64,000 bases of DNA. It comes from Agrostemma githago. Lineage: Eukaryota; Streptophyta; Magnoliopsida; Caryophyllales; Caryophyllaceae. The translations under genes were made by a program, and so were the position numbers. The DNA lies in contig OY288242.1 of the NCBI GenBank assembly GCA_958450325.1, positions 71,286,562-71,350,561 of the forward strand, read 5' to 3'. The notes beneath the pieces are model-generated. The model made no database searches. It saw nothing but the letters and a program-made list of their open reading frames with translations, and had not been told where the DNA came from. Below, piece by piece: positions 24,401-37,038 of the stretch. How positions within the stretch are numbered: the stretch's first letter is position 1; each line of letters opens with the position of its first letter.

Positions 24401-27207
24401 AGGACCACAGTTGACAAGAATGGTTTTCCTATTTACCAGAGAAGGGATAATGGTCGCACAATTCTCAAGAATGGTGTGCCCATTGATAATCGGTATGTTG
24501 TTCCCTACAATCCGTACCTTATGAATAAATATCATGCTCATATAAATGTGGAGTGGTGCAACCAAGCCAGGTCGATTAAATATCTGTTCAAGTACATTAA
24601 TAAAGGGCCTGATCGTGTTACAATGAAGGTCGTCCCATAGTCGTCGCAATAACCAAATAACCTCGACCAGATTCAGAAGTTGTACGATTGTCGATATTTG
24701 TCTGCCTGTGAAGCTGTTTGGAGGATTTTTTCCTTTGACATCCATTATAGGACTCCTGGTGTTGAAAAACTTCAATTCCATCTCCCGGGTGAGCAATCTG
24801 TTATCTTCGAAGATGATGACCCAATTGATGAGGTTCTTGAGAACCCAAGCATTGCTATGTCAAAATTTGTCGATTGGTTTGCGTTGAACGCTAGGGACCC
24901 TGATGCACGTGATCTTCTTTTATCTGAGATTCCTCAAAAATACGTATGGGATAGGACTAAGAAGCAGTGGAAGCGTAGGCAAAAGTTTTTCGCAATTGGT
25001 AGATTGCACCACATTCCCCCAAAATGTGATGAACTCTACTATATGAGAACGATGCTGAACCATTCTAGGGGAGCAATGTGTTATGAGGACATCCGAACTG
25101 TGAACGGTACCTGTTATCGGACTTTTTGAGAAGCATGTTTTGCTCTTGGCTTGATCGGTGACGACACTGAGTATGTTGATGCAATTACGAAAGCACACTA
25201 CTGGGAGTCGGGTACTTATCTTAGGCATCTGTTTGCGTCGTTGCTGTTAACCGGTTCTATGTCGATGCCTCATACCGTGTGGGAGGAAACTTGGGAATTG
25301 TTATCCGATGACATCCTCTTCAGGCAACGGAGGGTTTTGTCAAATCCTGGTAAGTTTAGTTGTTCCTTCTGTATTCTTTCTAAATATTATTTAGAATTCA
25401 TGTTCATTTTGGTTACTGTTTGTCTTAGATTTGGAGTTGACTGAGGAAGAGCATAACTTAGCCTTGCTCGATATTGAGAATTTGCTACAGAGTAATGGCA
25501 GTAGTTTGTCTATGTTTGAAGACATGCCTATTCCTGATTCATCGGTTTTCCTAACTTCCGTAACACTTTGATTCGAGATGAATTATCGTATGATAGGGAT
25601 GCTTTGCATCAGGAATTTGAAGTTCCCCTGCCTATGTTAAATACCGACCAGCGGTCTGTATACGACGAAATTACTACTGCCGTAACATCGCAACGAAGTG
25701 CCGTTTTCTTTGTGTATGGTTTCGAGGGTACAGGAAAGACATTTATATGGCGCACGTTATGTGCTGATTTGCGCAGCAAGGGGCAGATTGTTCTTCATGT
25801 TGCGTCCAGTGGAATTGCGGCCACTTTACTTCCCGGAGGTAGGACAACCCATTCCAGATTCGGCATTCCGATTAATGTTGTTGAGACTTCAACTTGCTCC
25901 AACATTAAGCCAGGGTCAGATTTAACTGAGCTAATAATGGAGGCAAGTCTCATTATTTGGAATGAGGCACCCATGATCCATAGGCATGCCTTTGAAGCTC
26001 TTGATCGTAACTTGAAAGATGTTATGCGCGCTGTGAGCCCACGTAATGCGAACCTGCCTTTTGGGGGTAAAATTGTCGTATTTGGAGGTGACTTCCGATA
26101 AATACTTTCAGTTGTTCCCAAAGGACGTAGGTCTGACATTGTGCATGCATCTTTATTTTCATCTTACTTATGGTCATCATGCAAGGTAATTTTTTCTTCC
26201 CTTTCGTATGAATGCTTTCGTTGTTTTCCGTCTCATCTACATTTTAGTTTGTCTATATTTTTCTTATATGAATCCTTTCCTTCTTTCGCCCTGTATTTAT
26301 AAAGGTACTCAGACTCACCCAGAACATGTGTCTTCAAATTGGTGCCTCTCCTTATAATGCACAAGAGGTACGAGAATTCTCAGATTGGATCCTCAGAATT
26401 GGTGATGGTTTGGAAGGTGGTCGCAATGATGGCGAGGTTGATGTTAAATTTTCGGATGACATTCTTATCCATAATGTCATCGATCCTATTGCATCAATTG
26501 TGTCCAGTACATATCCCAACCTATTGAATCGGTTGTGGACTGCTGATTATTTGCAGGAAAGAGCGATTTTGGCCCCTACCCATGAATTTGTTGAATTGAT
26601 TAACGACTATGTATTATCTCTTCTTGACGGTTCAGAGCAGGTCTATTTAAGCTCTGATGAGGTATGTATGGACGAGATAGTTCCAGGCCAGCCTGATGTG
26701 CACTCCACTGAGTTCTTGAACAGCATTAATTGCTCCGGGATTCCTAACCATGAGTTACGACTGAAGGTTGGTGCTATGGTTATGCTTATCCGGAATATTG
26801 ATCAATTTCATGGGTTGTGTAATGGTACGCGCTTAATTGTGACTCACTTGGCGAAACGAGTCATTCGATGCAAGGTACTAACGGGTAGCCATGCAATTGA
26901 TATAGTTTATATTCCGCGTTTGACCCTTTCGCCATCTGACTCAGCCAAGTTCCCTGTTCGGTTTACTCGGCGGCTGTTTCCTGTTTCCATATGCTTTGCC
27001 ATGACAATCAACAAGAGTCAAGGGCAGTCGTTGTCGCACGTTGGTATATACCTCCCTAAGCCTGTGTTTACACATGGTCAGTTATATGTTGCGTTATCGA
27101 GGGTCACCAATAAAAAAGGATTGAAAATCCTTATTTTCGATGGCAATGATCGGACTTCTGACACTACCACTAATGTGGTATATCAAGAAGTTTTCCAATA
27201 TTTGTAA
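21424..27207 (+). pseudogene. Helitron Rep (HUH endonuclease) / Pif1-type helicase, broken
   Basis: N-terminal exons (about 21424-22440) include two ending in DITNG and a basic RRRR segment. An exon at 22556-22997 carries a zinc-finger-like region (YWDIGDPEYECQMCKAQMWY). The Rep domain follows from about 23100: GYPDLFITFTCNPKW, the HUH motif KRGLPHAHILL (about 24170) and the YxxKY-type site KYLFKYINKG (24577-24606). The helicase has Walker A GFEGTGKTF (about 25720-25746), Walker B as IIWNEAPM where DEAPM is usual, and C-terminal motifs INKSQGQSL and YVALSRVT. Breaks: TAG at 24638-24640, TAA about 12 bases later, TGA at 25127-25129, a frameshift near 25545, and TAA at 26099-26101. The protein would nick and unwind DNA for rolling-circle transposition; this copy cannot make it whole. 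Confidence 0.9.
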
Positions 27208-27478
27208 TTAGATTTGAATACTCGCGTAGATTTGTATAGTTGTCTGTTCTTAACATTTTTAGCTTTACATTTTACTGTATATGTTAGTTTAACCAAGCAT
27301 TTATTACTCCTATTTTTAATCTATTTATATGTTAGCTTTACACTTTAATGTATATGTACTCCCGCCTATTTATTAAATTCATAAATCATGAATCTTATTT
27401 CAAGTGATTTTCATCATAGTATGTATTGTCATCAACTAAATTTTTTTCATTCAACTATAAATATCATTTTTAATACAA
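27208..27478 (+). other. 3' flank of Rep/helicase within the Helitron
   Basis: AT-rich sequence from the stop codon to the terminal hairpin. TTAGCTTTACA-TTTA-TGTATATGT occurs twice (about 27260 and 27332), a small direct repeat. Nothing else seen. Confidence 0.5.
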
Positions 27479-27508
27479 CCGTGCAATTCTGCACGGGCCA
27501 GAACCTAG
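27479..27508 (+). other. Helitron 3' terminus: hairpin plus CTAG
   Basis: The stem is CCGTGCA (27479-27485) with TGCACGG (27490-27496) and loop ATTC. Twelve bases later the element ends CTAG (27505-27508) and the next base is T, as expected for insertion between A and T. This hairpin is the rolling-circle termination signal of Helitrons. Confidence 0.9.
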
Positions 27509-28980
27509 TATTATATTAAAACTCAAACAAAACATTTTCCTTACATCATTTGCCTAATTGTAACTCACAATCAATCCACATGTGTTATCCTAATCAATCC
27601 ACATGTGTTCATCTCATTGAATCATAAAACTAATTAAAAGCATTAAATTTTTTATGGTAATTAAGACAATTATCTATTTTACCACGGACATAAGATTTTT
27701 TTTACAAACCCACGGGTATATGAAGAGATTTATCCATTTTATTTAAAATTAGATTTTAATTATAATATTATCGTCGTTGTTATCATTATTTTTAGTAAAC
27801 AAAGTGTGGTAATATTGGTAGTCATTCTATTATATACAAGACATGCTCTATCTTTGATGACACAAAATTCTTATAAGATATAGGATATTAATTATAACAC
27901 ATAATAAAAAACAATCATCTCAATCTAAGATAATATTTTTTGTTTATTCCAAAATCAATACGGAGTATCCAATATTGTTCAATTATAAATGCACTTATAA
28001 ACATAGGTAGCACGAGTTTAGAGTTAAATATATGTATATTTAACAAAATAAAATAGCTACAAAAGATTGACATCGAGTTCATTTGTTTTTGCTACTCTTA
28101 TTGGTACTTCGTATATGTTATTTCAAATCAGGTAGGCTTCGAGTTTGAGGAATACTAGTTCAGATGATTTTCCATCATAAATTTCTTTAAGTGGAAGGTA
28201 AAAAAATAGGCTTACATGTATCTTGTAATCCCTCTTTCCACTAACCAAATAACTCAACTCATATATTTTCCCGCAAAAATATATCCACAACAAATATAAA
28301 AAAAATAGACCAAATGAGCTAGGTGCGAATCAAACCCTTGACCTCGTGTGTGTCACCCTTCTCCTTTCCAACTACACTCCAACATCTTACTGATTTAAAT
28401 ATCACTACATCACACATAAAGCTATACACCACAGAAAGTATGTAATTAAGGAAATTTGATTGATTACATTGATTACGAAAATCACACGTTTTACATGGAA
28501 GATATCACATACAATATTTAATATGGAATGTATGATCAATTTTTTTAAAAAAAGTATAAACATATTGTATTCCGTTTTAACCAAATAGTTGCATTATTTT
28601 TGTTAATAGGTGATTGCACTGTCCCGTACAATATTTTACATAGAATATAAAATAGTTATAATCATTATTGTATATCTCTCTGATCATATTCGAAAATCAT
28701 ATTCTTAACATCGATATAAAATTTAGTAACTATATAAAAATGGAATATATATTCCGATTGCCCTTACAAAACCTGATACATAGTAAAAACTCACCGAAAA
28801 TTCTCTATATACTACTCTAAGACAATAACAGTTACAAACATTTTCCTCAAAAATACACTAATTTAAATTGAGAAGTAAAAGAACATTTCACTAATAAATT
28901 CGCAAACTATTCATTTTCATTAATGTTAAAGAAATTGACAAAAAAAACTTCTTTTTATGAAAATAATTAGATAAATTTTA
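27509..28980. other. Intergenic, AT-rich, nothing recognised
   Basis: About 1.5 kb between the Helitron end and the next TIR element. It contains a short direct repeat (TAATCAATCCACATGTGTT twice at 27570-27612) and, near 28330, a CTTGACCTCGTG...CCAACTACACTCC segment vaguely like a tRNA-derived repeat. No gene seen. Confidence 0.5.
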
Positions 28981-29704
28981 GGGACTTGCTATTTCATACA
29001 CGGATTTTACTACGTTGTACACGTTATTTTCGTCTTTGCCCTTCTCATTTACCCCTTCCCCATTCCAATTGAGAGGGAATAAGTAAAAAAAAAATCAAAT
29101 CATCCCTTTCCTATCCCGCCCTTCCACCACCCTCACCCACCTACCCCACCGCCTATCCTTCACTGCCCACCACCACCACCACCCAGGCGCCGGAAACCTC
29201 CTTGCCCACCTCCATGATGACAGCCACCTTCCACCGCCACTTACACCACCACAACAACAAACCATATGTGGTGCACGGGCAACCATATAAACGTCCACCG
29301 TTACTGTCGACGAGCATCGACAACCACTCCACCACCGTTATCGTCTACGACCATCGACTACCACCCGTCTAAAGTCGACGACCACCTACCAACCGCCGTT
29401 AACCCAAAAACCGTAATTGTTAAACCCTAATTAACAACAAAATTAACGAAATAAGTATAGTACGAGTATTAATTAGAAATTAACAAGCTAATTAACGAAA
29501 GTCAAATTAATTATGGTTGTCGATGAATTGCATTCGATAATTGTCCGAATTACGTTCAATAATATGATCGATTTTGTGTAATTTGTCTAGGTTCAGAGAA
29601 GGAGAAAACCTAGATAATTTTATTTTAGGGTAAGGGTAAACACGGGGAAAAAATGATAAAATGTGTACAAAATAGTAAAGTCCGTGTCTGATTTAGCAAT
29701 TCCG
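28981..29704. mobile_element. 724-bp TIR transposon, non-autonomous, with GC-rich core
   Basis: The ends are inverted copies of each other over about 55 bp with mismatches (GGGACTTGCTATTTC... versus, inverted, CGGAATTGCTAAATC...; shared TTGTACAC and ACACGGA). Perfect 8-bp duplications AAATTTTA flank it (28973-28980 and 29705-29712). An 8-bp duplication suggests hAT; long imperfect TIRs around a GC-rich core would also suit a Pack-MULE. The core (about 29100-29400) is rich in CCACC/ACGACCA and unlike its AT-rich surroundings, so it may be captured host sequence. No open frame I would call a gene. Confidence 0.85.
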
Positions 29705-29812
29705 AAATTTTAAGATATGATGTCATTAACCTTGAGAAAAAAATCAGTTATCTAAAAAATTTATTTTTGAAATGAGCTATTTACTTTAACTTTTACAAAG
29801 ATATACTCTCCC

Positions 29813-29882
29813 CGTCCCAATGAATTCTTTGTCTATTCCATATTGGGGCGTCTCGATGAATTCTTTGTCTTTCTATTTTAGG

Positions 29883-29914
<32 letters not shown>
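29813..29914. repeat. Stowaway-like fragment followed by a (TA)n tract
   Basis: TACTCTCCCCGTCCCAATGA resembles the end of a Stowaway MITE, and AATGAATTCTTTGTC recurs within it. It runs into (AT)n at 29889-29914 and then the left end of MULE-1. The other MITE end is not seen. Confidence 0.5.
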
Positions 29915-29928
<14 letters not shown>

Positions 29929-29932
<4 letters not shown>

Positions 29933-30015
29933 TAAAGATCAAGTGAGTCCTTTTATTTTTTTTTGAGTCCATGAGTCCTAATCTTAGCCATTGATCTAAA
30001 CAAGATGGATGGGTG
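29929..30015 (+). repeat. MULE-1 left terminal inverted repeat
   Basis: It starts within the GA-rich tract after (TA)n. AAGATCAAGTGAGTCC, GAGTCCATGAGTCCTAATC and GATGGATGGG match the inverted right end with several mismatches. Confidence 0.7.
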
Positions 30016-30600
30016 AGATTGTATATTGTAATTAAGGTAGTAACTACCAAATTTTGGAAAAAAAATAAAAAAATCTTCCTCCTCCCTAGATTAGCGCCAA
30101 CTGCTCTCTCTCTCATCTCACCTCATTCAAACGCACGTCTAAGAAACCCTTCAACTTCACCTCATTCAAACTCTTCGCTCAACTCAAGCAAACCCTTACA
30201 CTCAATCGAACTCAACTCAATCTCTCAACTTAGCGCCAACTGAAGCTTCTAAGCATACTCGAGCACTCAATCATCCAACTCAACCCTATCGTTCAACTCA
30301 ACTCAGTCGCTCACTTTCAACTCGAGCAAGGTTACTTTCTAACTTCAGCTAACACTATCATCATTGTTTGATTTCATTAATTTTTTCGCTAATTATTGAT
30401 TGATTAACCTTGCTGTGCTTTGTGCCCTATAATTAATTTTTTTGTTATCATCATTATCTGGGTTTTCATCTGTTTCGTATAATTGAATTCATTATTGATT
30501 GATTAACCTTGTTGTGTTTGTGCATTATTAACTGGGTTTTCATTTGTTTCGTGTAATCTGTATGTGTCATATGTATGGTGTTATTTCGAAGACAACAATG

Positions 30601-31250
30601 TGTTACTGTAATGCAGAAGAGGTGTTACTCTAACTATCAACTTCGTGAAACTCTGAATCATTTTAATCTGGTACACTCAATTATGTAGATTTGTTATTCT
30701 AATTCTTATGTTACTCTAACGCTTTCTTTGTGTTACCTTAATGCTTACCAGTTGTGCTTGCATTTTATGGTGTTAATGTGACACTTATGGTATTACATTG
30801 AAGAACTAATTGTGTTACTATGATCTAGGAGACGTGTTACTTTAGTTAATCTAACAGTTGTGCTTGCAGTTTGTTACTCTCTGGTCTATATTTATGTTAC
30901 TTTGTATGCTGTTAATGCAACACTTATGGTATTACATTGAAGAACTTATTGTGTTACTGTAATGCAGAAGAGGTGTTACTCTAACTATCAACTTCGTGAA
31001 ACTCTGAATCATTTTAATCTGGTACACTCAATTATGTAGATTTGTTATTCTAATTCTTATGTTACTCTAACATTTTCTTTGTGTTACCTTAATGCTTACC
31101 AGTTGTGCTTGCAGTTTATGGTGTTAATGCAACACTTATGGTATTACATTGAAGAACTAATTGTGTTACTGTGATCTAGGAGACGTGTTACTTTAGTTAA
31201 TCTAACAGTTGTGCTTGCAGTTTGTTACTCTCTGGTCTATATTTATCTTA
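30601..31250 (+). repeat. 351-bp tandem duplication upstream of the Ulp gene
   Basis: TGTTACTGTAATGCAGAAGA begins at 30601 and at 30952. GACGTGTTACTTTAG recurs at 30831 and 31182, the same 351-bp offset. The two units differ at few positions, so the duplication is recent. Each unit holds about ten copies of the element's TGTTAC motif. It lies within the untranslated region or promoter just before the Ulp start codon at 31284. Confidence 0.9.
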
Positions 31251-31283
31251 CTTTGACGCGTATCAGCTGTATGTTTTGATCAG

Positions 31284-34200
31284 ATGGCAAAAGGAGGTGA
31301 CAAGTCCAGAAAAACTCGTGCCACAGATGGCAAAAGCAGGAGGCAAACCAAGATGAAGGTCAGTTGCAGGCATTAGTATTGTTGATGTTCACCTATTAAG
31401 TGGTGCATATTTAGGTCTAACAACAGTTGAACATACTAATTATCTTTATGTTTGTCCCTTTTCAGAAGGAAGAAGCGGAGGAACAAGAAGTTGTTGTAGC
31501 TAAGAAGATCCAGTTCAGGTGTAGGCCACAGAGCCTCATCGAGTTAATCTCAAATTTCAATGATCGGCAGCGGGATTCTGTCATCAGAATAGGTTTTGGG
31601 GGCCTACTTTCAATGCGACTCAAAAGTTTCTCCGGTAAGTATGCAGTCGAGTTCATGACGCTTTTCGCGGATGACACGCTGATTTTCAGGCTACCAAGGA
31701 AAAGCGATCAATTCTTGGTAACGAAGCACGATGTCCACGATTGCTTCCTCATTCCATGCGGTCCGAACCCCGCTGACTTGCTCCCAATGGGTCGGTCGAA
31801 GGAAGCACTGGCTGAGGATGTCGTCAGTCTGAAACAAGCATTTAGGGATCGGTTCAATATTCCTACTGCAAGCGACACGATCCCTTTGTCTCTGTTGTTG
31901 GAAGAACTACAGAAGGACGTTCACGGGGGGATGACTTTTGTAGATTGTTTGTTCTGTACAGCATGTCTATTTTTCTTAATCCAACATCGAATTACGCTGT
32001 TGATCTAAGTCTGCTGAGGTGTGTGGAGAACGTAGAGCAGATCAGGAACTATGATTGGTGCACTCTTGTATTGGATGGGCTTGCTGCAGCCTGTCAAGAC
32101 TATGTTCTTCATAAACCGACATACCTGCTCGGTTGTCTGCCATTTTTGATGATCACATACTTTCACCGTTTCCAGTACCGTGATCATCGTTGTCCGCACG
32201 ATCTGCCGCTTATTAAGCATTGGGATCGCGAGCGGATGATAGATAGGCTGTATGGTGAATTTGTTGGTGGTGGGCTTGGTCGTCTTACCAAGTCAAAGGT
32301 GAAATACCCCCGTTGTCTACTTGAGGAGGTGGTGGACGAGGAGGTGGTGGATAACGGGGTACCACTGAGGATAAAGAATGCCCCAACACCATCCGCGCAC
32401 AAATCTGTGAAGTCCATAAACATCGAGCTAGCAGATGGCGTTGAGGATGACGCTGATCTAAGAGCTAAGGCGGTTGATGTAAGTAATAAGAATTTTCATC
32501 AATAAATTCAATGTGTTTATGTTCCTGTGTTCATTGAATACGCGTTGTTCGCAAGAATGGTGGTATTTGTCCATTTGTTCCCCTGATCTAATGGAACTCA
32601 GAAAACAATTTTGTTGTTGTTGTAGTTGCCTAAGTATGTTACTATAACTACCATATGTGTTACTTTAATGTTGATCACATGTTACTCTAATGAACCAGTG
32701 GTGTTACTTTAATACAAATAATAAGTTACAGTCACCCCGTCAAACTAAAACCATTTGTTTATTCTTGATGCAGGAGGTACATGAATTGTACCTCATGATG
32801 GCAAGGAATGCAGTTGCATTCCATGATTGGTGGATATCAGCCGCTTCCAAACTCAGAAGAATAACATCCGGCAAACCACTGAACGATGACCCCGTTCCGT
32901 CACAGGCCTCGCAAGACTTCTGGAGTGGAGAAGAGCTCCACCGGACGGTCGATGAAGTGTGTGAGGCGTACGCACGTGCGAAGAACGCAACGACCCAAGG
33001 CCCTGCATTCACAGGCCAGCCCACACAAACAGCAGGTGCGAGCATGCGTACAAATGTGGCGGGGGTTGAGGATGTTGTCACTGCTGATGAGGATGTTGTC
33101 ACTGCTGATGAGAGTCGACGCTGTTCCGACTTCAAACTGTACACGACGGCGGAGATGGTTGAGGCTGTTAACGGTGGTTCGGAGGACAGGGATCACCAAA
33201 TTGATGAAGCGAATGTTATTGAGGATTTGTGGGTGGAAGTCGATGGACGGAAGGTCTTCCATCCTTACTTTCTCCATTCTGAAAAATTTTTAGATTGCAT
33301 GCAAGTTGTCGATGAGAAGCTTGGATGCTCTTATGACTGTGGAACCCCTGAACCAGACCAGATAATAGTATCTGATTTTCTTGTCAGAAACAGTACATTG
33401 TTCAGGTCGGTTTTGAGTGTTCGGAAAGACGTAATGGATTACGTCTTTTATAACAATGACAAGTACAGTGCGAAGTATGTTTTCAATAGTGATCTAATTT
33501 CTTTACCTGATTTTATTTATCTATGTTATTTTTTTATCGATTGTCTTATAATTCATTCAAATTCTTTTAGTGAGATGTTGGTGAGGGTTGACGACTTTTT
33601 CAACGTCCCTCGTGATGAGCTCTCGACACTCCAGCCGGGGCAGCAGCTGTCGAACGCTGTTATCGATACCTGGTGTATACTTCTTAACAACCTGGACGCG
33701 AGTCAGACTGCGCCACGTCCTACATCACGCTGCTTCTTTGGCGTTAGCCACAGCGTAAGCTTGTCTGTGTTATTTTTATCACACCGACACAATCAACAAA
33801 TAGCGTCACTAACATATCTGGAATGATCCTTCATAATAACCATTATCATTTGTTTTATTTCACATTAGGAATGAACATTCACAATGAGTATGGTGTGTGT
33901 ACTGTTACTCATTGTTCTTATATCCATAACTAGTGTTACTCTTACACATTAATACTGTTACTCTATCACAATAACAGGCGTTACTGTAAGGGTTTCATAC
34001 TGTTACTTTAATTAATAATGAGTGTTACTCTTTCTTATTACCACGATCATGAACTGTTACTTCAACATGTGTCATGCAGAAGACAGTAATGAAGCTGTGG
34101 AAGGGCACAAAGAGTGGTGCAAAGGTCGACGTTGGCGATGAATTGTTCAACTTCTGGGACATTTGGACCGAAGTGAATAAAGACACCATAAACCTAGACT

Positions 34201-36436
34201 CTGACTTGGTACGTCTATATGAAACTCTTTATTACCCTTCATTACAGCTCTTTAACAATAATCGCCATAATCTTAATTACCAAATAACAGGTATTCGTCC
34301 CGATGCTTTCGGACAACAATGACCACTACAGCTGTGCATGTATCAACTTCCTGTCAAAGCAGATTGAGTACCTAGACAACAGGAGTTATGAAGAACAGGA
34401 ATTCGAAAGCTTGCCATATGTCGGGATGGCAAAAATCGCCGTAAGTGAATTTGTGTTGATATATAATCGGACATTATTTTACCTTCCGTCTCATTTTTTT
34501 TGTTGTTTTTTGTATGATTTAGGCTGTGGAAATGGGAAAGTACATGGTCAGAAAAGGTATCGTGAGGGGATCGGATGTCGCGGGCTTCCCTGTTGTCAAC
34601 GTCCCATTCGCATGGCAGGGCGGAGGTTTCTCGGCGAACGACTGTGGTGTCTACCTCATGATACACATGATGCTCTACAGGGGGGAAGTGTTCGAATGTT
34701 GCCTTGGCACAATGGAGGCGAATAACCTCTATAGAGCGGAGATTGCGGCGACTCTGATCCTGTGTGACAACAATAAGGATAGAGATGAGGTTATAGCGAG
34801 GGTGAGAGAGTTCCTACACGATAAAGCGAATATCGCCATCGAGAGAACTATATCGAGTGTTGCGGGGTCTACCGGGGGTACCGCCAAGAGGGCAGGCGGG
34901 ACAGAAAATGTTGAACGACCGTCGAAGAAGAAACGACCGTCGACATCTGACCCTAAAACCCCCAAAACTCCTAAAACCCCTGTCGCAGAGATAGTGCTTG
35001 ACTCTGACTTCTCAACGCGGACAAGATCCGCTCTGAAGAGCCGAAACCGTGGTGAGGGTGACGGACTTGGCTGCTCAATTGATTGTGGCGTTGAAGATGC
35101 AAACTCTCCCATGCTGTCACCGTTTCTATTGAACAACAGGACGTTGTTAAGCAAGATCCCCGTCCGTCGCAAAGACGTCGTGGACTACTGCCTTGTGGAG
35201 CTTACAACTCTTCTAAATTGGTACGCATTTACTGTAACATTAATGGGTGAATATTAAAACAGTTTTTTTGACGAGGTATTTTTTGTTTTCCTTCAGCGAC
35301 GAGGTTGCAAATTATTCATTTCTGGCTACAATTGAGCGGAGTGACATACGTTCTATGTTACCGGGTCAGAATATGCAGTCGTGCATCATCGAATGCTGGT
35401 CGATGCTGTTGAACAGGCTTCCACCTCCCGCCACTGGTTCGGGCGAGACACCTACGACAGCATACTTTGGTTTACGACATACGGTACGCATTACTGCTGC
35501 ATTTGTGTACATATATTTCTATTTATGACCATGGTTCCAGGAGAATACACGTCCCTCAACATCTGGATGGTGTTATTTTAAATATGAACTTGCGTTACTG
35601 TAATGTAGGAGACATGTTACCTTAATCTGTGTCTTTGCTGTACATGAATGGTAGTAGTCTGATGCGTAGTGAATGTGTTACTTCCTCACAGTTGAACCCA
35701 ATCTGAGACACTTTGAATATGTTTGTAGGACTGTCTCTATGGGATGCTTGACGAGGATGAAGACGGCCCATCCACGCGGGCAGTGGACATCTTGATGTCC
35801 CATCTCAATCTTTTTAAAAGGAAGTGTGGTCGTTCTCTTAATTTGGAAGCTGATCTCATATTTGTCCCGATCAACATCGATTATTACTACTCATGCGTGT
35901 GCATCAACCGTAAGAATAGGACAATAGATCTCCTTGACCACCAACTTTACCCGAACGTGGAAGAAACAATGTTGCACAAGGCCGCAATGATAATGGTTAG
36001 TATATATTTTCTAATATTTATTATTGCATACGGCCATCTGTTTCTCACCTAATAACGTTGTTGTGGGTACACACAGGTGTCAACAATCAGTGATTTCCTC
36101 GATAAGCACAAAGTCCCTAATGCAGATGATATTGTTACTTTCGAGTTTAATGAGGTCAAGTTTAAGTGGCAGAAACCAGGCGTAACATCTGACGAGTCGG
36201 GAATTTTCACCATGATGAACATGTTGATGTACGAGGGCCGTACATTCCACCACATAGACCTTGAGAGGAAGGTCAATAGACAATATCTGGTGGTCCAACT
36301 TGCAGCCACACTTCTATTGGCAGACAATAACAATGTGCGATCGCAATTGTTGGACAACGTAGCGAAGTATGAGATCACTGGACAAAAAATTATCGATGGT
36401 CCGAAGAGCAAGCCAACAAAGGGCCGAAAAAAATAG
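31284..36436 (+). pseudogene. Double Ulp1-like (C48) protease protein of MULE-1, one frameshift
   Basis: Exons: 31284-31358, 31466-32478, 32774-33474, 33571-33754, 34080-34208, 34291-34440, 34523-35220, 35297-35483, 35729-35995 and 36077-36436 (TAG). The N-terminal exon 2 resembles the plant mobile/DUF1985-like domain (FGGLLSMRLKSFSGKYAVEF). A run of six Gs at about 31925 shifts the frame there. Two Ulp1-like domains follow. Domain 1 has His (34324), Asp (34375), WQ and Cys (NDCGVY, 34643). Domain 2 has YYSC for HYSC (35885), keeps Asp (35936) and WQ, and has Ser (DESGIF, 36197) for Cys. Each domain is preceded by the same helper region (GCS-DCG, RKDV-DY, PGQ...W..LLN). Ulp1 enzymes process SUMO or related modifiers; domain 2 should be inactive as a cysteine protease. 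Confidence 0.85.
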
Positions 36437-37038
36437 CGTGTCTACTGAACCATGTCATCTCTTTTGTAACTACGATTTAATGGTTTCTATTCTTTATTAA
36501 CCTGTCTAATTACATTGGTCTTTTCACTATCACCAATACATTGAAGCTGTGAAACTCTGTTACAATGACCAGCTGCACCTATTACTCTAATTCACCCTTG
36601 GTGTTACTATGGGAATTTTTGAAATTAACAATTTTTCTTGGTCTCACAATCTGTGTGTTATACCGAAGCACTGTGTGTGTTATTTTAATGAACAAATTAT
36701 GTTACTTTAAGTGATTAATGCCGGTTTTGGTACTTTATGAAAAAATTATGTTACTTTAAGTATGTTACTTTAATGTACAATGATATTGCAATCACCAATT
36801 TTTGGTACTCTGTCAATGAATGAACAACACTGCTGTCCTCAGTTACGTCGATGCATTTTTTCTGTTACTGTAACAAGTGAATAGTGTTACTTCAACCCAC
36901 ATGAGATGTTACTCTAACCAAAAACACACGTATTAAGTAAATATAGTGTTAATTGCAAAAATGTGCACAGGATTAGTTTTTTTTGTAAACCAGGTAAAAA
37001 GAAAAAATTCTTATAATGTCAAAGACACTTGAGTATTA
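36437..37038. repeat. MULE-1 intergenic region packed with GTGTTACTnTAAT motif
   Basis: This lies between the convergent Ulp and transposase genes. The motif TGTTAC(T/C)(T/G/C)TAA(T/C) recurs roughly every 20-50 bp (for example near 36600, 36705, 36756, 36860, 36900). The same motif, always in plus orientation, also fills the introns and the 39200-40500 part of the element but is absent from exons. Confidence 0.8.

Larger units (their letters stand above)
6167..27508 (+). mobile_element. Large Helitron (about 21 kb) with RPA-like genes and Rep/helicase
   Basis: The right end shows both Helitron signatures: a hairpin (27479-27496, CCGTGCA-ATTC-TGCACGG) and terminal CTAG at 27505-27508, followed by T. 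The left end fits TCTTATATATTAATG at about 6167, the usual TC-plus-AT-rich start, although the preceding base is T rather than the expected A. Inside lie four RPA-like gene units (6485-16489) and a HUH-Rep plus Pif1-type helicase gene (21424-27207), all on the plus strand. This gene set is that of autonomous plant Helitrons, but the Rep/helicase is broken. Spacers hold internal tandem repeats and three related hairpins. Confidence 0.85.

Noticed and set aside
28320..28395. tRNA gene or SINE head near TTGACCTCGTG...CCAACTACACTCC
   Set aside because: No cloverleaf can be drawn and no clear A/B boxes with proper spacing. At most an eroded tRNA-derived repeat.
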